Shown in pieces: positions 28,422 through 41,087 of a stretch of 64,000 bases of DNA. The stretch lies in NCBI RefSeq assembly GCF_040954645.1, contig NC_092807.1, positions 27,128,353 through 27,192,352 on the forward strand. The letters run 5' to 3'. Below the pieces are notes generated by a model. That model made no database searches. It saw only the letters and a program-made list of their open reading frames with translations, and was not told where the DNA came from. The position numbers and the translations under genes were made by a program. This DNA comes from Diabrotica undecimpunctata. Taxonomy: Eukaryota > Arthropoda > Insecta > Coleoptera > Chrysomelidae. The stretch's first letter is position 1. Each line of letters begins with the position of its first letter.

Positions 28422-28635
28422 TTGGTTTCGGAAAATGTCCCATTGAACACGCAGAGGTCCAGAAGCTCTAGTTGGACTCTATTTTCAGAGTTCCTGCGAG
28501 TGAGAAATTTAATGCTTGAAAGATGTACCACCATAAAGGAACTAGCAAAAATTCTCGAGGATTATACCTTTAACATTAAAAAAGGCAATGGCGAAGACTA
28601 TAAAGAGTCGTCTGTAAAGTTAATGTCGAATTTTT
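28422..28635 (+). pseudogene. Crypton-like tyrosine-recombinase N-terminal fragment
   Basis: The frame encodes NTQRSRSSSWTLFSEFLRVR, then TIKELAKILEDYTFNIKKGN followed by GEDYKESSVKL. The arrangement (a helix with a W..F.EF..RN pattern, then ELAxILEDF, then KKKDGExYKxSS) is that of the N-terminal SAM-like domain of Crypton/DUF3504 (KIAA1958-like) proteins of insects. The catalytic recombinase domain is missing, because an RTE-type LINE piece begins right after it. Identification rests on motif recall only. Confidence 0.55.
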
Positions 28636-28639
28636 TTTT

Positions 28640-29110
28640 AAGTCCTTTTCTCTATTCGGATTGCCGAATATAGGCCTCTCCTAATTCTCGCCATTCATCT
28701 CTATTGTTTGTAAGACGTTTCCACATTGGCCCTGCAGTTCTTTTAATATCGTCGCTCCATCGCATTTGTGGTCTTCCTCGTGGTCTTTTGGCTTCATATG
28801 GCCGCCAATTCCCGATTTCTTTATTCCATCGGCTATCCGTAAGACGTTCGTTATCTCCAGCCCATTTCCATTTTAGTTTAGCTGCCAGTTCGACAGCATC
28901 TTTTACTTTTTTTCTATTACGAATGTTTTCATTGATTTTATGGTCTTTGAGTGAGATACTCAGCATCTGTCGTTCCATAGCTCTCTGAGTTTTTCTGATC
29001 TTCTCCATATTTATTTTAGTGAATGTCCGAGTTTGAGCTCCATATGTAAGTACAGGTAGGATACAGGAATTAAATACTTTGGTTCGCAGTCTTTGAGGTA
29101 TATTTTTATT
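28640..29110 (-). pseudogene. RTE-like LINE C-terminal fragment, copy 1
   Basis: An open minus-strand frame has RKTQRAMERQMLSISLKDHK, then KKVKDAVELAAKLKWKWAGD and the PRGRPQMRWSDDIKRTAG box, ending DEWRELGEAYIRQSE. This is the region after the RT in insect RTE-type LINEs, with the usual 'AMERxMLGIxLxD' start and 'GRPxxRWxDDI' end. The RT itself is absent. The 3' end lies at about 28640. A second copy is at 61905-62380. Confidence 0.88.
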
Positions 29111-29690
29111 TTTAAGAAAGATTCACTTTTTCCGGAAGGAATTTGATGTTATGGGAAAATCATTCGACTGACGTCTCGTGATTTAACTGTCAAAATTTAA
29201 TTCGCGAAAATTGCCAGACAACAAACTTTCATACTAGTCAAAAATATTGCCGGCAAAATGATATGATATTATACGAAATATAATTTTATATACGAAACAC
29301 CTAGTGCATAGGTGGGCCAAAATACTTTATATTCACAATTTTTTCACTTATTAATGTGAAGTACTTAAGTGCTTTAATGCTAAGTGATTTATTAAAAAAT
29401 CGAAAAATTAAAAAAGCAAGAAACAAATAAAATTTAATAATAAAGAACTAAATTAAAGAAATTGTTCAAAGTGACTAAGTCAATTTTTGGCCACCATGTG
29501 ACATTGAATATTACATTCTTATTTTAAATAGCACACCTGGTATTATGTACTTTATATTGAAATACATTGGAATTATCTTTCATTGTATGTAATTGTTTCC
29601 TATATCCAAAGTCGAATCTGAACAATCAGCTTCGTTATCTTCCATAGATAAAAAAGCACAATCAGAACTAACAAAATTTTAAAACCAACC
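29111..29690. other. No recognisable gene
   Basis: A/T-rich, unassigned. Precedes the gypsy relic and might include its decayed 5' end. Confidence 0.4.
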
Positions 29691-31252
29691 CATTCGATGG
29701 TCAAACACCATGAGAAAATTATCGTTTACAATTCGAAACTGCAGCTAAAGCAAAAGGCTACACTGTGAAAGAAATAGCAGCTTCCTTGGTAGTGTCGCTT
29801 CGAGGACAGGCAGCAACCGTCTTGCAATTTATTTTCCAGGATACACCCAATTATACTTATTGCGTTTCAGTTTTAGAGACAAGATATGGCCAGCAGCATC
29901 TAAAGCAGGTTTTTTAAAGTCAGCTGACAGTTCGATATCAAAAGCATAACAACAGCCTTTAAGAATATGAAGCCGATATTAAAACCTACAGATTTTATGG
30001 AATAAACTGAAATACAGGCATTTATATATGGAATACAGGATGTTGAAATGCAACAAGCTCTCCGATTACAACACCACAAAACGTTAGATAAAGCACTTAT
30101 CTCGGTCCAGGGTATGAAGTGGTGAAAAACATTTTCAGATCTAGGACAAAATTAACAGAAATAAGATTTCGAGAAAATGAAGAAGTCATAACCGCAGGTA
30201 ACAAACAACCTATTTTATCTCAGATATTAAGCACATTGCAGAATCTTTAACAAAAATCTCAAAATCAAAAAAGAAGTTGTTTTAATTAACAGACAAATAC
30301 GGCATTTGCAAAAAACTCGCAGAAGACGATGCTAGGCAAGGACAGAAAAACCAAATATTGAGGTCAGAAGGTCGACTAGATCGACATCCAAAAGCCAGAA
30401 GAAATCGATTTCCCTCAAGTGACCACACAAGTGAAAAATATACTTTGGAATCTAAAGTTGCATATTTAAAGGAGCAACTAGCGACTAGTAAAAATAAAAT
30501 ATTAAAAGTTAAGAGAACAGGTGTCAATTTTGCAGAATGAACAATTACAAGAATTAAAAGATGCTTTAAATGAATTACAGGTTAAAATTCAGTGTCAGTT
30601 TAAAAAAAAGGAGAATGTAACCAAAGATGTAAGACTCCAGAGGACCCCAGTTAAATAGAAAGACGATAATAATCAGACTTTCCTGGAAAATCTTAAAAAA
30701 AGTCAAAAGCAAAATAATGACTTAAAATTCATACGAGAATGGGTTAAAAATGGCCAAAAGTAACCAAATACAGTGAAACTTTAAAAGCGTACTGTGCTCA
30801 ATCGTCTATTAGATTGGAAGTAGAAAAATCTTCATGAAGTATGTGCAGTTCAACAAGCCAAAATCATACATTAAAAGTATGTTACAAGAACTTCATAAAA
30901 GGCTTTTTGGAGAACATATGGAGTTTAAAAAATACTTGCCACCGTTTATTAGATTTTACTGGATCAATTGTCGCCGAAATAAAGAAAATTGTGGTATAAG
31001 AAATGCGATTTATGTAGCAGTGGAAAAGACCCTAGAACAAGAAGTCAACTGACAGAGGGAGGAAACAATTACTTAATGGTCGCAATGGTTATACAATCCC
31101 ACACGTAAGAAAGCACTTTGTCCAAAACTTCAACGAAACTGGGATGGCCCATACACCGTCCTGCAGACATTAAACGATCTTATCTACCGTATCCAGTTGT
31201 CAGCTAGGAGTAAACTCAAAGTAATTGATAATGAGAGATTAGCTCCGTAGTG
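29690..31252 (+). mobile_element. gypsy-type LTR retrotransposon relic
   Basis: Strongly decayed pieces are in the right order. Gag near 29755-29910 has SLRGQAATVLQFIFQDTPNY and RYGQQHLKQVF; near 30030 there is a further Gag-like DVEMQQALRLQ. Pol follows near 30740-30820, with a KFIREWVKNGQKPKYSE linker before the integrase. The HHCC zinc-binding region of integrase lies near 30885-31040. The integrase C-terminus at 31090-31250 has LCPKLQRNWDGPYTVLQTLN and KLKVIDNERLAP. Protease and RT are missing, no LTRs were found, and stops are frequent. It is a relic of Ty3/gypsy type. Confidence 0.8.
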
Positions 31253-31379
31253 GGACGATTTGTTTTCAAAAGTGTATAGCACCTTGATTAAGCGTTTGTC
31301 AATTATAGTAAGGGTAACTATGCATGGGTATGGATGTAAGAAAGCAATCTAATAATAATTTTAAGTAATCCTTTATTTA

Positions 31380-31490
31380 TAATAAATGTTATTCAACAAG
31401 TCCCACTATGAACCACTCGTCCCACTATGAACCACTATATGGTCCACTGTATTAATCATAGTGGTCCATAGTGGGATTTTTAATAAAAAT
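31380..31490. repeat. Hairpin-rich block, likely terminal repeat of the pogo-like element
   Basis: CCCACTATGAACCACT occurs twice directly (about 31402-31417 and 31421-31436). It is followed by AGTGGTCCATAGTGGG, nearly the reverse complement. It lies just downstream of the pogo-like transposase. A weak related match (ATGGACCAC) is near 33104, on the other side of the gene. Confidence 0.6.
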
Positions 31491-31529
31491 ACACTTTTAC
31501 TTTATTTTAAATTGAAAAAAATTCAGAGG

Positions 31530-33052
31530 GAACATAAACTGGCAAGCAGCCCAAGCTGTACTTCCACTAATGGCAATAGGATACAGCTTTAGTAAAATAT
31601 CTTCTGCTCCTACGGTGTCTACATCGGGTTTATTTTCTTCATGAAAGAGACCAACATAATGTTTAACAGTTTTTCTGTCATGTATCTTACTATAACATAG
31701 TCCTGACTATGGATCGATAAATCTTGATATTCTAATGTGAAGCTTTCTAAATCGCTAGAATCGTTGCAAATCTCTTCACTAACATCACTGTTCGAACTAA
31801 TATCGTCATTACAAACTTTAAACGTTAAAAAAACGTTAAACTTTTTTAGCCTTCTGCTTTTTCTCTTCTGAAAGTGTTTTTTTAGCCAATTTTTCTTTAT
31901 ACTCTTCCCCTATGACATCTTTTATGGAGGTGTCTGTTATTATTGCTAAATATAGCTTCTTGCTGCTTCTCCTCAGGTTTTCCCGAGGAGCAGCTTTGGC
32001 ATGTGGCCTAATTTGCTGAGGGGTTATTATATTGGATGGGTCATTAATTGGGCTGACATGTCGTGGTTCTTTTACATCCTGAACATCTACATGCTGAACA
32101 TCTTTCACATCCTAAACACCGTCATTAGCCTTATATTCGTTTCCATTGTTACTTTCATTTTCTTAGGGCCTATCAGTGACATAAGATGACATAAAATCAC
32201 TCTCATGAGATTACAAACATCATAAATGCTCATAGGTATGACAGAATTGTTTAGCATGTCGTCATCAACTCCTCGGTTATAATAAGTTTTAATTTATGAC
32301 TGCAATGGGGCGGCAATGTCAATAAAATAATTCCATTATTTTTACACAGATACAGCATAGGAACATCGTAACGGCTCCCATGGTTGTCGAGAATTAATAG
32401 AACTGGGAATTCTTTACTGCATCGTACGTGAAGTGCTCTATATACTTCAAAAAATTGTCTCCCGTTATCCAACCAAAGGGAAACGCTGCACCGGCTGATC
32501 CTAGAGAAGCCCCAGTAAGCATGAAAGGCTTGAATATTTGCTTCGGGAATTTCTCAAGTTTGTGAAAAATTTAGCCACATTATGCTTGTTGAAGCTGGTG
32601 GACCTGCCAAGGCTAGTTGCTTCTGGTTTTCGAAGCAATAACATAGGGTGTCGTTTCCTAAAATTATTCAACCATTCGACTCCAGCTCGTTTCTTCTCGA
32701 GCCAAGTTCGAGGCACGGTTTTGTTATTAGTAATGGCATACTTATAAGACAATTCACGAGTATGTATTAATGTTAAGCCATAGCACATTTCACAAGCCTG
32801 AATTATGTACTCGCACAATAGCTGTTCCTCTCTACTTGTAAATATTGTTTAGAAACCATGGGTTCGTCCATATTTAAAATCATTTATATTGTCTTCATTA
32901 GCTTCATTAGCTAATTTAAACTTCTTCACTTTGCGCTGTAGAGCCGACCGAACATCTTCTACTGCAGAATGCACAGACCTTGCATATACTTCATGATTCT
33001 TTAGACTTTTTTCGAAAACTGCTGACAGTTGGGATTTTGGATGTCTCGGCAT
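31530..33052 (-). pseudogene. pogo/Tigger-like transposase (DDE_1)
   Basis: Starts at 33052 with MPRHPKSQLSAVFEKSLKNH. The CENP-B-type DNA-binding part has KTVPRTWLEKKRAGVEWLNN followed by FRKRHPMLLLRKPEATSLGR. The catalytic part has EFPVLLILDNHGSRYDVPML with the second Asp, and GIILLTLPPHCSHKLK, a hallmark of this family. A C-terminal tail has TPQQIRPHAKAAPRENLRRS, then a DYVIVRY-type segment near 31690. Several frameshifts and stops break it. Confidence 0.85.
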
Positions 33053-33139
33053 ATTAAATTCTGCAAAGAATGAAACTGTTTAGCATATTTTAGTATATTT
33101 CAGCATGGACCACATCATCTTCACCATAAACTCTTTTAC

Positions 33140-33880
33140 GATAATTAATTTTTAAGTATACCACAAAGGTTGGCAAAAGAAAGTAAATAAAAAATTACAA
33201 AGGGGAAGTATTCAGAAACACTCTGGTACTTATGAGAATACTGCAATACATACAATCCAGTGGTGTGACAACAAAATTGTGTCTTTACTGTCAGATTATT
33301 GTGGATCACAACCAACAGCCAAAGTAAAAACATTTTTTCGCACTGAATGAACTAGGAAGGAAATTTATAGCCCAGACATTGTACAACAATATAACAATCA
33401 CATGGGCGGTGTGGATCTGCAAGATTCCTTATTGGGATTATATCCAATCAAAATAAAAAGCAAAAAATGGTACCACCGCACCGTATTTTCTATTATACGC
33501 TGGATGTAGCAGGAGTCAATGCTTGGTTATTAGACAGGCGAATCAAAAATCAAATAGGAAAAACTAAAGAGATTATACCACTGCTGAATTTCATAACAAT
33601 TCTAGCTGAACAACTAACTAACAGTGGTGTTTTACAAAAAAAAAGAAAAGTAGGTCGGCCTAGAAATCCCATACCCAAACAACAATCCAAAAGAAGATGC
33701 ATTAAACCTAGACCCAATATATAAGTACAAACAGATCAGTTTTCACACTGGTCAAACTGGACTGTTAACAGGGAAATATGTAAGATGATAAACTGTAAGG
33801 GAAAATCAAGGGTCCAGTGCGAGAAATGTAAGGTGCATTTATGCTTTCATTCTAAAAGTAGTAACTGTTAAAAAAAAACG
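33140..33880 (+). pseudogene. piggyBac-derived (PGBD-like) transposase, C-terminal part
   Basis: Frames on the plus strand give TIQWCDNKIVSLLSDYCGSQ and YNNHMGGVDLQDSLLGLYPI (the third catalytic Asp), then KSKKWYHR and DVAGVNAWLLDRR. A basic stretch KRKVGRPRNPIPKQQSKRR follows. The cysteine-rich end CKGKSRVQCEKCKVHLCFHS is at about 33797-33860. The N-terminal two thirds are absent. A stop near 33348 and frame changes inactivate it. Confidence 0.88.
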
Positions 33881-34340
33881 GGTGTGGCAGTCCAGTGGGA
33901 CTGTCGGTGGAAGTTACACTTCTATACACGCATTGGCCGTTACAAATTTATTTGGGAGTCAATCTGCACAATCATTACATATGTAATGCTATAGGTAAGA
34001 CATAGCCGAAAGAGAAACATAATTAATAACAACTTACTAATTAATAAACAACTTTTGACCTGTAATAGGAGTATATGAGTAGTAAATGAAGGATTGAATC
34101 AATATTTTGATGAAAATGTATATTTTTATTTTCATATATGTATGAAAGGAGTTAAACGCAAAAATTTTTTTACACATACTCTGCAGTAAAATTCATTGTT
34201 TATTTTGTTATTAATATAATAATACAATACAAATTAAAATGCAATATTCATAAGTATTTAAAAATGACAATAATATACGTAACTTTTCTACTTACGCATA
34301 TATGTTTAATTTACCACGTAATAATATTAATCAAAAAGTC

Positions 34341-34412
34341 CTCCCCGACTGGGAATCGAACCCTGGTCTCCCGCGTCACAGGCGGGGATACTGACTACTA
34401 TACTACCGAGGA
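34341..34412 (-). tRNA. tRNA-Asp-like gene with GUG (His) anticodon
   Basis: 72 bases on the minus strand fold as a tRNA. The acceptor strands are TCCTCGG and TCGGGGA, as in animal tRNA-Asp. The D arm reads TAGTATAGTAGTCAGTA, the anticodon arm CCCGC-CTGTGAC-GCGGG, and the T loop TTCGATT. Normal tRNA-Asp has loop CTGTCAC; here the third anticodon base is G, giving GUG. Other flaws: the first G of the invariant D-loop GG pair is A, and the T stem has one A-A mismatch. Five T residues follow immediately, a Pol III terminator. No intron or CCA. It could be a drifting tRNA-Asp copy or a pseudogene carried by the surrounding element. Confidence 0.8.
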
Positions 34413-34561
34413 CATGACACAAACGTATTTCAAAATTGACATTTCTGGATCATACAGTGATTTATTGAGATTATTATTTTGAAATACAAAAGACTAATAT
34501 AATTATGAACATTTAATAAATAATACAAAACATATCACATAAATAATATTAATAAATATTT

Positions 34562-34562
<1 letters not shown>

Positions 34563-34615
<53 letters not shown>

Positions 34616-34660
34616 TATATATATTATATGTATATATATATATCTTTATATAATATATAT
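34563..34660. repeat. (AT)n microsatellite
   Basis: AT repeats with several ATATGTATA interruptions inside the long-TIR element. Confidence 0.95.
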
Positions 34661-34832
34661 AATCTTAAATTATATATACAAAAGGAACATTTTTATATTC
34701 CAGAAAGGAAGAGAGAGAAAATATGTCTTCTGTCTCTCTCTTACTCATTATCTTACATATGTAATGATTTCACAGATTCACTCCCATACAAATTTTTAAC
34801 GTGTAGCGCGCGTATAGGAGTATAACTTCAAA

Positions 34833-35033
34833 AGTTTCTTAATTTAGAATAGGTTAATATTGCCAATACTCTAATCTAATGTGTATGAAAATTGGTTCTA
34901 ATAAAAATTTTTATACATAATGTTCCCAAATGGGCACAAATTTTTGTTTCCTCAAAAACAGGATTATTTAAAAAAATGTGTAACGGTGAATTCTACATAC
35001 ATCTATTAAGAGTAATTGAATATAATTATAAAT
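34833..35033. other. No recognisable feature
   Basis: Short A/T-rich spacer between the long-TIR element and the next (AT)n array. Confidence 0.4.
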
Positions 35034-35037
35034 ATAT

Positions 35038-35127
<90 letters not shown>
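35034..35127. repeat. (TA)n microsatellite
   Basis: About 90 bases of TA, directly upstream of the SINE. Confidence 0.97.
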
Positions 35128-35130
<3 letters not shown>

Positions 35131-35142
35131 AAAAAAAATTAA

Positions 35143-35435
35143 GGGCCTGCGTAGCGCAAGCGGTAGGATGCTTGCCTCGCATGCCGGTGGTTCGGAGTTC
35201 GAATCCTACCGCCGGCAAGAACAACTAGACATTTTTAAAAATGTCTATAGGCCCCAGGTCGACTCAGCCTAAATAAAATGAGTACCTTGGGTAAAACCAG
35301 GGGTAATAATAGGCGGTTGAAGCGTAGCACTGGCCATGTTACCTTCCTGGTATACCGTAGGTCCTAGATATAGCAGACTACCCTGCTATACTCCCAAAGC
35401 CGCGAGCGGTATAAAACGGGAGACTATTATTATGA
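35143..35435 (+). mobile_element. tRNA-derived SINE
   Basis: The head (about 35145-35217) folds like a tRNA: acceptor strands GCCTGCG/CGCCGGC with one mismatch, an A-box region GTAGCGCAAGCGG, an anticodon loop CTCGCAT (CGC), and the B box GAGTTCGAATCC. A tRNA-unrelated body follows: GCCCCAGGTCGACTCAGCC, GAGTACCTTGGGTAAAACC, ACCCTGCTATACTCCCAAAG and CGGTATAAAACGGGAGACTA, ending in a short TTATTATTA tail. Head plus body plus simple tail is the SINE structure. I recall similar bodies from insect SINEs. Pol III would transcribe it from the internal A and B boxes, and a LINE would have to supply the enzymes. Target duplication not resolved. Confidence 0.85.
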
Positions 35436-36320
35436 ATATAATTTTATTTTATATTGTCAAAAAATAAAATAAAATAAATTCATGCAATAGAGGGTTAACT
35501 GAAGAATACCAAAGTAGTAAATTTTCATCCACCAAAGAGGCGATAGAACCTGTAGAGTATGGGGTGCGTAGGAAGGTAACCTTGTTTATATTAAGAATAA
35601 TTTCTCGTTCGTTTAAATAAAATGTATCCAATTAAATAGATGTATACAATTACAAGTATTATATGTTAAATAATAAAATATTTTTTCTTTCAAAATTGTT
35701 TTTCTTTTATAGTAGGCTAAGAATATTTTTCAATACAGCCTCGTAGCTTTAGTTTTAATCAAATAAAATTCAAATAAGCATTTATCTCCGCTATGCGATA
35801 TTACAGATGGAAGCAAATCAATTGAAACTAATTCCTTTCATTCAATACAGTTAGAACTTCACAAATTCCAAGATCCCTTAAACCTCAGCAATAATCCTTT
35901 CAAATAGCAGAATTAACTGTAGATATTTGCATCCCACTGTCTCGACACGCTGATTAAATGCAGCGAACCTAGCCTCCTTACCAGCACTAACCTCAAAAAC
36001 GAGACTATTCTCAATTGAAACTAGCAAGACTATTGTAACCATTATAATTCCTTTATGTTTCATTGTTATGCACAATTGTTGCATACGTTATCAGCACTGG
36101 AATTTCCTATTTGTAATTTTAGTAAATCGAAAACAAATAAAAGAAATACAGGCTATAGGCAAAAACTATTGGAAATATGAAAAAAGTGTACCTGATATAC
36201 ATCATCAAAATAAAAAAAGTATAGAAATATAATTAACACGATTAAAATGTCGTCAAAGGAAACAAAACCAAAAACAAATTCAGGACTGAAACAAGTTTGT
36301 AATATGTAGGATTGTATGCT
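35436..36320. other. No recognisable gene
   Basis: A/T-rich. Short open frames near 35449-35631 and 35878-36084 have no recognisable motif. Confidence 0.4.
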
Positions 36321-36321
36321 A

Positions 36322-36765
<444 letters not shown>

Positions 36766-36842
<77 letters not shown>
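36766..36842. repeat. (AT)n microsatellite
   Basis: Pure AT. Confidence 0.97.
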
Positions 36843-36845
<3 letters not shown>

Positions 36846-37204
36846 ACAGTGCGTCCAAATTTTGAACTACTGGGTAAGATTGTTCCAATATCAGTCGCAA
36901 AACAATCGCCTATGTCCGGAGTCAAAAAAGAAAGATTATTTTAAGTAACACGAAATGTCTGACTCTTTCAAATATTTCACCGTTTCTGAATCTTTCGCCG
37001 CCTGTTTTATATAATTAAAGTTCATAGAGACTAACAATCTTTTAATGATAACAACTTAAAACTACAACAGATCTTTTAAACTTCCGATATATGCAAGTGT
37101 CAATTTACCAAAGGAATGGCTTAACTTAGAATTCATATATATATTAGCTTCATGAGTCAATAAATAAAAATATTCTTGAAGATAACACAGAATCGAATTT
37201 ACAA
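36843..37204. other. No recognisable gene
   Basis: A/T-rich, unassigned. Confidence 0.4.
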
Positions 37205-37863
37205 AAAAAAACGGGTGTAGAAGTTATACTTCTATACACGCGTTCGCTGTTAAAAATTTATATAGTAGTCAATCTGCACAATCATTACATATGTAATGCT
37301 ATAGGTAAGAGAGAGCAGAATGAAAAAATGAATTAGTTATATAGGTATATGGTGCATCGTTTGCTGTATATAAACATTTGACCTGTAATAGGAGTATAGT
37401 AAATGAAGGATTGTATCAATATTTTAATGAAAATATATATTTTTATTTTTCTATATGTATAAAAGGAGTTGAATGCAAAAAAAAATTTTACACATACTCT
37501 GCAGTAAAATTCATTGTTTATTTTGGTATTAATATAAAAATTACAATACAATAAATACACTGCAACATAATTCAATATAATAATACAATATAAATTAAAA
37601 TGCAATATTCATAAGTATTTAAAAATGACACTGTACATAACTTACGCATATGTTTAATTTACCATGATAATAATATTAATAAAAAATAACGCGCATAGAG
37701 AAGTATAACTTCAAAAAATGTTTGTGGAAGATAAAAATAAAAACCAACAACTCGGATTATGTTGTAAATTTTTATTTTATTTTAAAATTTATGTTTTTCG
37801 CGTATAATACATATATTTAATAAGATTAACGTGAGGTTTTTAAATATTTCAAAAATAAAACAG

Positions 37864-37945
37864 GAAATTCATAATTGGGATTCGAACTCACAACCACCAG
37901 CGTACGAACCAAACACGTAAAGGATTTGCCAATTAGACATAACAC
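37864..37945 (-). other. tRNA-like sequence, degenerate
   Basis: Minus strand. A clear B box (GAGTTCGAATCCC) and a TTGGCAAATCC-like A-box region are present, and the sequence sits at exactly the same place in the element as the tRNA-Asp-like gene of copy 1. The acceptor and anticodon stems do not pair well, so I give no anticodon. It looks like a different tRNA ancestry from copy 1. Confidence 0.5.
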
Positions 37946-38085
37946 TAACGGATTTCAAAATTGACAGTTCTCGGTAAAACAGTGATTATTTTGAAATACA
38001 AAAGCCTAAAATAATTATAATCGTTTCATTTTAAATAATACAAAACATATCACATAAATAATAATATTAATACATATTATATTAT

Positions 38086-38115
38086 ATATATTATATGTAT
38101 ATATATATATACAAT

Positions 38116-38200
<85 letters not shown>
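38086..38200. repeat. (AT)n microsatellite
   Basis: AT repeats with short interruptions, in the same relative place as in copy 1. Confidence 0.96.
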
Positions 38201-38202
<2 letters not shown>

Positions 38203-38335
38203 AAAGGAACATTTTTATTCCCGAGAGAGGAAGAGAGAGAAAATATATCTTTTGTCTCTCTCTTACTCATTATCTTACATATGTAATGGTTTCACAGATT
38301 CACTCTCATGCAAATTTCCAACGCCGACCGTGTAA

Positions 38336-38640
38336 AAATGTAAAATAGAGATAAGACTCTCAATTTGGATTTAGAAAGGCCATGGGAACAAGAGAGTCGT
38401 TTTTTGTAATAATATCTCCTTTGTAATTTTTAAGGATATTCATTCTTGTGCTTTTTTTAGAACCTGTCATTTCTTTGATTTTTTCTGTAAATTAAAGCTA
38501 TCATACTTTTTATCCAGATCTTAACAAGTACAACCTTTACCAAAAATACCATTATAGGATGCATTATATCTTATGTAGCTCAATTTTTACACGTTTTTTT
38601 TTTGTGTTTTTGTGGATTCAAAAACACCTAACTTTTATAC
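38336..38640. other. No recognisable gene
   Basis: A/T-rich, unassigned. Confidence 0.4.
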
Positions 38641-38900
38641 ATACATAGAACGGGCACGTAGAGGATCAGATCAAATTACATCGGCCTTTTTGTTGTATCT
38701 GAAGCTTTTAAATTATGTCGACATGGAAACTGTGCGTCTTTTTTCCGATGGATGTCCAAAACGCGTTCATTAACCATACACTAATGTTCTGGTTAGCAAA
38801 TGAATCCCCAGAGTCAATAAACAATATAATTCGGAATTCAGTCCGCCACTTATTCTACGAAACTCTTAAAGCATCTGATGACAGAGACCAATAGGGACAA
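38641..38900 (+). pseudogene. Fragment of the insect repeat-family protein also found at 41984-43855
   Basis: The frame reads ITSAFLLYLKLLNYVDMETV followed by RLFSDGCPKR and TLMFWLANESPES. In the family I recall, an LFSDxCxGQNKN motif sits in the C-terminal catalytic-looking domain; here it reads LFSDGCPKRVHN. Only this domain piece remains. It may be complementary to the N-terminal half kept 3 kb downstream, but the two are not contiguous. Confidence 0.55.
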
Positions 38901-39749
<849 letters not shown>

Positions 39750-39810
39750 GAAAAGGAGTACGACCGTCAATCCAAAATAAGCCAAGGTACACTCGAAGAG
39801 TGGTGGGGTT

Positions 39811-41087
39811 TTCGGTCAAAGTGGAGAAATAAAAGACAAAGAAGGTGGCTACTTGATCTATTTATTGAAGACTTTACTTACTAAAACACCCAAATACTCT
39901 TAATAAAAGAACCGACATAAGTAACTTGAGCCAAATTTATCATGTATTAATTCTGCAAAATTAGGCTTAATATGTTATTTACTTTGAATTGTCCTATAAG
40001 GTGTTTGTGATCATATTTTTCATATCTAATAATAAAATAAATAAAATAAAATTTTTAAAATTTTTCTCTTTTTTCCTTTAATTAACTTTGATTTATTAAC
40101 TTACAATTTTATTAAATATTTTGTCAATATCACATTTACATTTTTTACCTTTTATTGAAACTGATTCATAGAATCTTTTTCATTCACAGCTCCAAATGCT
40201 ATGAACCTTGGACTGTGGAAGTTAAATCAATCTTCACCTGTTGGCTGGCTAACCAGTCACGTCACAACGGAGATATTATAATATATGATATTTTGGATTG
40301 ACCTCGCTTGCTTTGTTTTTGAGTTTTTGAACCAATCACTGGGGGAAAATGGTGTTTTTAACCACCTTTTCCTTTCATTTTTTGGCTTTTTGACTTATAA
40401 TGACAAGTTGTCACCCAAATTTACTATAATCTTTAAATATACCGCACTACTACACTAGAGGTTGGTATCTCGCCTTGCTGTTCTGTCACTTGTTGACCTT
40501 AAGGCCATTGTATTTTCACGTTGTTAGCGTGGGTGTTACACCTGTGGATTCAGTTACTTGCCGCATTCAGTAAGCTAAAGACTGGTAACTTCATTTTTAC
40601 TTTTAAATATTATATTTTAATCTCAACTAATTAATAATGTTACCTAAAGTCAAATTTAAATTTTACTGTTATTACATTGTTGGAAGTGCATCTCATGATC
40701 TTTCTAGTTCTTTACACATCAAAATTTTAATGTTTTTTACTTAAGTTTTTTATAACAAATTTTTTATATACATGTATTATTATCACATGTTCTTTTGCTG
40801 TGCTAAGTTTGTTAATTTGTAAACTGTACCTAGTTTCAATTAATTGTTTATACAACTTTATCTCTGAATGTTCCATTATTGAAAGCTTTTTTACAAATTT
40901 AATATCGTTGACTGCTACATGTCTTTTTGAGGTAACAAACATGTTTTAACTTCTCTTTGGATGTCTGGTTTTTTCACATTGTTCTTTTTAGATGAACTGA
41001 TGATGCTTTCTAAACAGAAAGCGAAACGTCTTCAATAAATAGATGAAGTAGCCACCTTCTTTGTCTTTGATTTCTCCACTTTGACCG

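Larger units (their letters stand above)
33900..34832. mobile_element. Long-TIR element with internal tRNA-like gene, copy 1
   Basis: The left end has GAAGTTACACTTCTATACACGC (33912). The right end has, in reverse complement, GAAGTTATACTCCTATACGCGC (34829). The inverted similarity continues about 90-100 bases inwards on both sides, through TTTGGGAGTCAATCTG-like and CATTACATATGTAA segments. The interior holds a tRNA-like gene (34341-34412, minus strand) and an (AT)n array (34563-34660). No transposase. A second copy lies at 37205-38335. Confidence 0.75.
37205..38335. mobile_element. Long-TIR element with internal tRNA-like sequence, copy 2
   Basis: The left end GAAGTTATACTTCTATACACGC (37219) and following 200 bases match copy 1. 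The right part (38200-38320: AAAGGAACATTTTTAT, TCTCTCTCTTACTCATTATC, TTACATATGTAATGGTTTCA) also matches it. The extreme right terminus is replaced, while a terminus-like GCGCATAGAGAAGTATAACTTC occurs inside at 37690-37711, so this copy is rearranged. It contains a tRNA-like sequence at 37864-37945 and (AT)n at 38125-38200. Confidence 0.75.
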
